Shown here: piece by piece, positions 58,019 through 64,000 of the stretch
Layout of the letters: each line of letters starts with the position of its first letter
How positions within the stretch are numbered: the first letter of the stretch is position 1
Source of the DNA: Amyloporia xantha
Taxonomy: Eukaryota > Basidiomycota > Agaricomycetes > Polyporales > Adustoporiaceae
DNA length: 64,000 bases
Direction: 5' to 3'
Assembly (NCBI GenBank): GCA_036971615.1
Contig: JAYKKR010000005.1
Span: 1,736,001-1,800,000 of the forward strand
Notes under the pieces: generated by a model
What the model was told of the DNA's origin: nothing
Databases searched by the model: none
Seen by the model: only the letters and a program-made list of their open reading frames with translations
Translations under genes and position numbers: made by a program

Positions 58019-59295
58019 ATGCAACAGTCAGATACCGTTGAGCTTCCCCCAGAGTTGAGCGACCGCATCATCGACTTCCTCCGTGATGATCCCACTGCCC
58101 TAGCCGCATGCAGTTCCACATGTCAGCAATGGCGCACGCGTGCTCAATATCATTTCTTCGAGACAATGTCGGTTACCCCAGCCACATACGATGCCTTTCA
58201 GCGACTCATGAAGATGTCTCCTCATCTTGGCCGGTTCGTCCGCACGCTGAAGGTTTCGCAAGATGTAAAGCATCTCCTTCGCGAAGGCCCGGCCTTCGAA
58301 GCTACACCGTTGTCTAAGACGATGGAAACATTTCCTTTGACTACGGAGAACTTCCCTGCTATCACGCGACTGGACCTACACTCGCTCGACGGCCAGTTTT
58401 GGATCCAGTCGCCGTTCTGTGACCTTCACACCGTTGTAGAACTGCGACTGTCCTTGTGCTCTGTGCCCGACTTTACATCCCTTGGCAGAGCTAGTGTGCT
58501 CTTTTCCACATCTGAAGAAGATCAAGGTTTATGACCTCTTTGTGTCGTCGGTATATCGCAAGGACTACATGGGCGATCTCACCGTAGCGCAGCAGCTACC
58601 GCTCACCCCGATGCCAGCAATAGAGTCGCTCCGCTTTTCGTCTGGACTCATGTGGGGGGAGACATTCTCCATGGTTTTGACGAAGTGGTTGTTCTCCCAG
58701 TCGTCATATGCCAACATCCACACAGTCGAGATCACCGTTGCGAGAAGAGAAGATGCTGCTTTCATGCGAAACTTCCTGCAAGCACTGGGTCCTAATCTTC
58801 GACATCTCCTATTCGGCCTAGAGCCCGAAAACGACCAGGATGGTGAGTTTACCCCCTCCTATTCGAGCTCCTACCCGTCCTCACCTCAGTCGACTATTAG
58901 ATTTGTCAACCACACCCTTGACGTTAGCCCACTCCACCGGTTTGCGTACGCTGGGCTTCTGGTCCCCGAAACTGCATCGTGAGAACACCTCGGAATCCCC
59001 ACATTTGAGTTGGGTGCCCCTTCTACTTGCGCAGGTCAACTCCCCTTATTTGGAGCATGTCCATTTCCGCGTCCGTGCTGGTGGTGCTGAGCCGTCAGAT
59101 CTGGACGCGCTCGACTGGGCTCAGCTAGGGATCATTCTATGTGATCGTCGATTCGACCAGCTAAAGCGCGTGACGTTTGAGGTTCTGCGTGGGGAAGGCC
59201 TAAAGGACCAAATCTTTCCTTTTATACAAGCTCGGATGCCTGGCCTTGAAAAGCGAGGAATTGCTCGGTATATTCACCGCCTTCACTGGGTCTGA
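58019..59295 (+). CDS. F-box protein, frame interrupted
   Basis: N-terminal F-box (VELPPELSDRIIDFLRDDPT, ALAACSSTCQQWRTRAQ) that would bind Skp1 in an SCF ubiquitin ligase, followed by leucine-rich-like segments, as in the large Agaricomycete F-box expansion. Exon 1 runs 58019-58842, exon 2 58928-59295. At 58484-58485 one surplus G breaks the frame: before it the frame reads SVPDFTSL, after it AELVCSFPHLKKIKVYDL, which fits directly. Read without correction the protein stops after 171 residues; corrected it has 396. No GT-AG intron can explain the shift. The second exon starts STGLRTLGFWSPKLH and ends IARYIHRLHWV. The target is unknown. Confidence 0.85.
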
Positions 59296-59717
59296 TTACA
59301 GTGTTCTATTCGTCGAGTATCGGATTCAGGATTCCGTTCCTTGACTGACATGCGTCGGATGGTAGCCTGGTTATGCGGTATTTCTCCGGTCAAACTTCGA
59401 ATTCTGCTCCCATAGGTCTATTTCTGCTCGTAGGTTTCTACATGTTGTAACTGTGCGCGCGCTGGCTCAGAAAGGTGGCCAAATGTATGTTGGGATTTTC
59501 CTCACTCTTGTCAACGTACGCCTACGTCTTGATTACGTTTGCCTGTTGTCTGCTCGTCGTTGTACCGTACTCTCAGACATAACAATCCAAATTATTGCGG
59601 TCTTCGATGGAGGGAAGTGCTTTCACATGACTGGCGCACGCGGCGTAATCAGGATCCGTTTATGGTATGCTCTACATTCAGTCTGGAGCCGAGGCGGTGG
59701 TGAGTATGGGCTTCACT
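59296..59717. other. Intergenic, nothing recognised
   Basis: 3' flank of the F-box gene and upstream region of PEX5; the 138-codon frame here overlaps the PEX5 first exon in another frame and has no motif. Confidence 0.5.
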
Positions 59718-59726
59718 CTATAAAAC
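59718..59726 (+). promoter_or_regulatory. TATA box of PEX5
   Basis: CTATAAAAC, about 66-74 bases upstream of the ATG at 59792. Confidence 0.6.
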
Positions 59727-59791
59727 CCCCAGCGAGTTTCACCACGCCCCTCAAACCCTCTTTGAAGTGCTCAGCCTACTCAGTAGCCTGC

Positions 59792-62573
59792 ATGTCTCTA
59801 CCGCTTCCTCGTCAATGGCGCAGAGTGTGGTCCTATCAACCCTTTGCAGGGACTTTCCAAAAGATTTGACCAGGATCGAGGTATTCAGCAGGTCTGGCTC
59901 TCCTCTTCTTACGTATTGGTCGAAATGTCTCAAGAAATTACTGTAGGATCACTTTGGGGCTGGTCGGGCAGGGCCTTCGAGAGAGGTGAGTAATAGCTGG
60001 GAATCTATCCATACATATGCTGAACCTGACTCTCCTGTAGTCATTCCGTTCGCAATATTCTGCTGCAGCAAATATCAATCAAGACGCAGCGCAGTTCTTT
60101 TCCACTACCCCGTCCTCTTCGTCTGTGGCAGCAGGACCCTCTGCCTTTGACTTGGCTGCTTTGCATACTTCGTTGCCTGCGTCGCAGCCTCAGTCACCTG
60201 CCGCTCTAACTCCTCAGCGACATACACCTTTCTCGTCTACATCGTGGGCCTCAGACTTCTTGCTGCAGCCTGGAAAGCAGTCTCCCGTTGCTCAGCTTTC
60301 TACTGGGGCTGTTAATCAAACCCAAACCACTCCTGTACTTCAAGTCCAGCCAGAACAGCTCTCTCCAAATGGCTCAACATCAAGTATGTTCATCGATACT
60401 TCTGTGACCGATGGTTCTCTGACTCCCCTCAAGACTTCCGGCCTTGGTCTACTTCACCCATGGGTTATAGAATGAATAGCTTTACTCCGATGGCAGCTCC
60501 ATTCACAATGCCGGTGCACAATCCAGACCTAGTCTCACAGGTTGATGGTCCGCATTATCCGGCGTCGAACTCACGTTGACGTAGTCTGATCATGATTTAT
60601 TCCATGTAGTATCCCAATGGGACCGGGCATTCGACTCCCAAGAGACAAACCTAAGCGTTTCCAGAAGCCGCTGCACACCAAGCAATCGCTGAAGCCGAGC
60701 AGCAAGCTCATGACAAATCTCACCATGAGGCTGACGAGCTTGCGCGCGAACTGCGGGTCGTCTCATAGAGACGGTACGGGACGAGCAGAACCCGAAGTTC
60801 AAGAATAGTGCGTTCCTCAGTCTTATGCGACAACTGCGCGACGGAGAAGTTGTCGTCGAAGGTGATGAGATGGTGCCGAGGGATCCAGATTCATCGGTCA
60901 CTGCAAGCGCCGAATCGTGGGCCAGCGACTTTCGGACGTCAGTGGATGGGAAAGGCAAGGGTCGAGCCGTCGAATTTCCCACCTCTTCGTACATGGGTAC
61001 TACGTCGGCATTACAACCACAATCGAGCTTAGCATCGGTTCCAGATATCCGGACTGACCGGGTTAACATTGTTGATTCGATGGCCAACCAAAGGTATGAG
61101 GAAAGCCCAATCGATACCTATCTCCGCGAAGAGAACGAAGACTACATCGAATCACAGCGCCAGATGTCGCCGACAGCATCGAGGTTCGGCGCAGCTAACA
61201 TGAATCCGTCCCATACAGTCAGTCAGCAAGACGCGGATTGGGGACGGCTTCAGCGTGATTGGGATCTCTTCGAGGCCACTGCAACTGGGATTCGACCACT
61301 GGCGCAATATCAATTTCAACCGAACAACCCATACCTGCTGGGGGAAGCCTCGCGGACGAGACATCATTCAATGCACTCTGACTCCAGCAGTTCTCTATTT
61401 GAAGTGCGTCTTGTCGGCTGCGTTTTTCCTCTTTCCAGCGGCTTACTGTGGTTATATCGCAGAATGTGCTGGAATTGGAAGCTGCCGTACAGCGGGATTC
61501 CACAAATGCCATGCGTTGGTTCGAACTAGGTGTGAAGCAACAAGAAAACGAGCGTGAGCAGAAGGCTGTGCAGGCCTTACGGCGTGCACTTGAACTGGAC
61601 CCGTCTCATCTCCAATCGTGGTTGGCGCTGGCCGTGTCGTATACCAACGAGGGTAATCGGCGAGGTGCATACGCTGCGATTCGGGAGTGGGTCGACAGGA
61701 ACGCACGTTACAGTTTGACAGTATGGCAGTTCCGTACGCTGAATCCGGAGACGGAGGACATGGTCCAGTCAGAACGATTCACAAACTTGGTCCAGTGCTT
61801 GATCTCGGTTGCTCGCAGCGACACGGGTGGAACAATAGACGCAGACACTCAGATCGCGCTTGCGATCCTCCTGAATACTAGTGAGGTGTGTTGCTGATCC
61901 TCCAGATGTTCCATTCTTTATGAGCTCATGCAATGTGTAGGAGTACGCCAAGGCGCAGGATTGCTTCACAACTGCCCTGGCAGTACGGCCCGATGTAAGA
62001 TGTACCAATGTTGTGAACGTTCCATGGTTGACATGTTCTTTAGGACTGGTTGTTGTACAATCGAGTCGGCGCGACTTTGGCAAACAATGGAAATCCAGAG
62101 GATGCTTTACAATACTATTACCGTGCCCTGGAATTGAATCCTGCATACATTCGGGCAAGGTGTGTTCGTTCGTTCTTATAAATGTCGCAGGATCTAACGA
62201 TACGTTACATAGGTTCAATCTAGGTATCTCCTGTATAAATTTGAGGGTAAGCTCTGGTTTCTAGGGCTCGCGTTCGCTTGGCTGAATCTGTCACCAAAGC
62301 GATACGAGGAAGCATCGCATCACATTCTCGATGCTCTCGTGCTGCAAGACGGCGATAGCGTTTACGAGCGGACTGGCAACGGAGATAAACGAGGCGTTAC
62401 CTCGCATGCTCTCTGGGAAAGTTTGAAAACGTGCTGCTTGCATATGCAAAGGATTGACTTGGCTACCCTGTGTGACCGCGAGGATTTGGAAGGTGCGTAG
62501 TGCTGACCTGTCCCCAATCATTGCACTGACATCCCATTTCCTCTCAGCCTTCCGTCTAAATTTTCTCATGTAA
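59792..62573 (+). CDS. PEX5: Peroxisomal PTS1 receptor Pex5, frame interrupted at three sites
   Basis: Cycling receptor that imports SKL-type matrix proteins into peroxisomes. Eleven exons: 59792-59891, 59947-59985, 60041-60383, 60434-60547, 60610-61403, 61463-61885, 61941-61994, 62044-62159, 62213-62246, 62300-62492 and 62548-62573, about 743 aa once three breaks are allowed for. The N-terminus MSLP/LVNGAECGP carries the conserved cysteine used for ubiquitin-dependent recycling, but a surplus base at 59807-59808 separates the Met from it. Further breaks lie at 60661-60662 (one base) and 60742-60748 (two bases). Pex5 features include WASDF and WxxxF/Y-like motifs, DELAR, RLIETVRDEQNPKFKNSAF, LMRQLRDGEVVVEGDEMV, and TPR repeats (FELGVKQQENEREQKAVQAL, WLALAVSYTNEG, LYNRVGATLANNGNPEDALQ, RFNLGISCINL). 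The end HMQRIDLATLCDREDLEAF is typical. The TPR part is unbroken. Confidence 0.92.
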
Positions 62574-64000
62574 ACAGACATGTAGTTATGCTACGTTGTC
62601 CAGATGGCGATGGATGATTTAGTTTCATATCCCATTTCGCGCTCTTGAATGCTACTAGGAAGTACCGTATTGTATGGAAGTTACCGCAGAGCCGACTGCT
62701 TTGTAGCTCTAGTCTGCGGCATATCCCTTGTGTGGTCTACTATCGATGATCGTCCTGGTCCCAATTGGTTTGGATGTTGTTCTCATTGCCTCGCGTTCCA
62801 TCGTGTATAGTCATGCGGCAGACATGCGGCAGGCGCATGTCGTCGTTCGCGACGTAGCCGATTGGCTGCTTGGACAGGAAGCAACGCTGCTTATAACCAC
62901 AAGCCTGTTTCTTTCGCGCTTCACGGTTATGGTCGGCAACAAATGAAAGCAAATGCGTGAGTGGGCTGATTAAAAAAATTGTCGTCAACGCATATTCCGA
63001 TATCTTCGTTAGGTCGAATTCTGTATTGACAACAGGTGGTGTGATGTATGACGCGAAGGCTCGTCGTCTCGCGGGGCCCCAGGTTTAGTGATTAGAAGTT
63101 GGAAATACTGCAATGAACACTAATTACATGACAGGAACGCGGCCCGTTGCTTGTGAGATATCGGGCGTCAACAAGCTTCGTGAGGTAGAACCGTGCCTGA
63201 CGGAAGGGTAGCATCCTTCCTATCGGAGGTGGGAACCGCCCGTACTCGCTTCGTTTACCATGATAAAGTTTAAGTATGTTAGTGGCAAAAGCCTACTAAT
63301 ATAAGGGGTATTTGGTTTTTTAGCTCACCTGGAGACAAGCTTCCTGGATGACGAATCCGCGGTGTAAGTACTAGGACGACAGGGCTTGGGAAAGTTCTCA
63401 GGATATCGAACGTTGCGTCCTCCAGGAACACTTATCGCATTGGAAATTAGGATGGATTGCGCACACGTATGCCTTTCTAGAATCTAGGTACTGGATTGTT
63501 GGATTGACGAAGCCTGGGTGCATCGATTCCACGGATTTATAGTTAACAGTGACGGATCTCATCAATGTCAAACGCCTTTCTATCAGACCTGATATTGAGC
63601 CGATACAGTCCTCGGAGGCGAATACGCACAGTGAGCTAGCGATCAGTCTGAGAGCCAGATTCCACTGGCAGAGAGGACTTGAAGAGGGTTCTGGGGCTGT
63701 ACGTGTTGTTCCGTCACGGTTCTACTACAGCTTCCTAATTTGGACCACTACGTTTGTTGACGAGTTGGTAGCGCTGGTCCTTGGAATCGGGGGAGTACTT
63801 ACGTTTATGATGTCGACGATGTTCGAACGGTCTTTCACTTCTACACACAATGTGTCAGGCGACGTTTCCATCGACACAGTTATTATCAAGTATTAGTCGA
63901 ATATTTCTCGCTATACTGGGGACTATATGGGGTTGATGCGGGCCAGCCACCAGGCACGGCCTTAGTCTGGCGCGGCTGTTCAATAGGTTCGCGCCTGATG
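62574..64000. other. Right flank, nothing supported
   Basis: A 115-codon frame at 63549-63896 and a 72-codon frame at 62728 lack any recognised motif. No RNA gene, repeat or promoter could be supported. Confidence 0.5.

Noticed and set aside
63549..63896. 115-codon plus-strand frame near the right edge
   Set aside because: No domain, no promoter and length within chance expectation.

Overview
The window looks like nuclear DNA of a filamentous basidiomycete, most likely an Agaricomycete. Genes are dense on both strands and cut by many short introns of about 50-60 nt (GT-AG, two GC-AG). Protein families include PEX5, an ERT1-type zinc-cluster/PAS regulator, Wee1, Pbs2 and Scs3. I rebuilt exon structures by hand from splice-site phase plus remembered family motifs; no alignment or database search was run.

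Layout: 1-6.9 kb has no supported gene. Then come Wee1 kinase (-), a novel five-repeat single-pass membrane protein (+), a 31-residue Cys-containing peptide gene (-), HEM2 (+), an SCS3/FIT lipid-droplet protein (-) and a single-pass membrane protein (+). A 4.2 kb gene-poor stretch (23.2-27.4 kb) follows. Next are a ubiquitin-like/BAG co-chaperone (-) and Pbs2-type MAPKK (+) sharing a promoter, GOT1 (+), an unresolved stretch with diverged repeated modules (34.0-35.1 kb), ARPC4 (-) and a nucleolar FKBP (+) back to back, a MetX-like alpha/beta hydrolase (+), an FAD oxidoreductase (-), an SDR (-), ACR3 arsenite exporter (+), an HemK/Mtq1 methyltransferase (-), ERT1 (+), PRA1 (-), CDC26 (+), an F-box protein (+) and PEX5 (+).

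Most genes are unrelated housekeeping genes: cell cycle (Wee1, CDC26), stress signalling (Pbs2), heme (HEM2), vesicle traffic and actin (GOT1, PRA1, ARPC4), peroxisome and carbon regulation (PEX5, ERT1). No biosynthetic cluster, CRISPR, rRNA or convincing tRNA was seen.

The points most worth checking are: (i) a repeated pattern of one-unit expansions in short runs that break otherwise well-conserved frames in the BAG, Mtq1, F-box and PEX5 genes; (ii) the five-repeat membrane protein with a near-perfect GC-rich hairpin over its stop codon; (iii) the minute Cys-containing peptide gene; (iv) a 164-bp imperfect inverted repeat at 45.6-45.8 kb; (v) diverged, reiterated coding-like modules at 34-35 kb.
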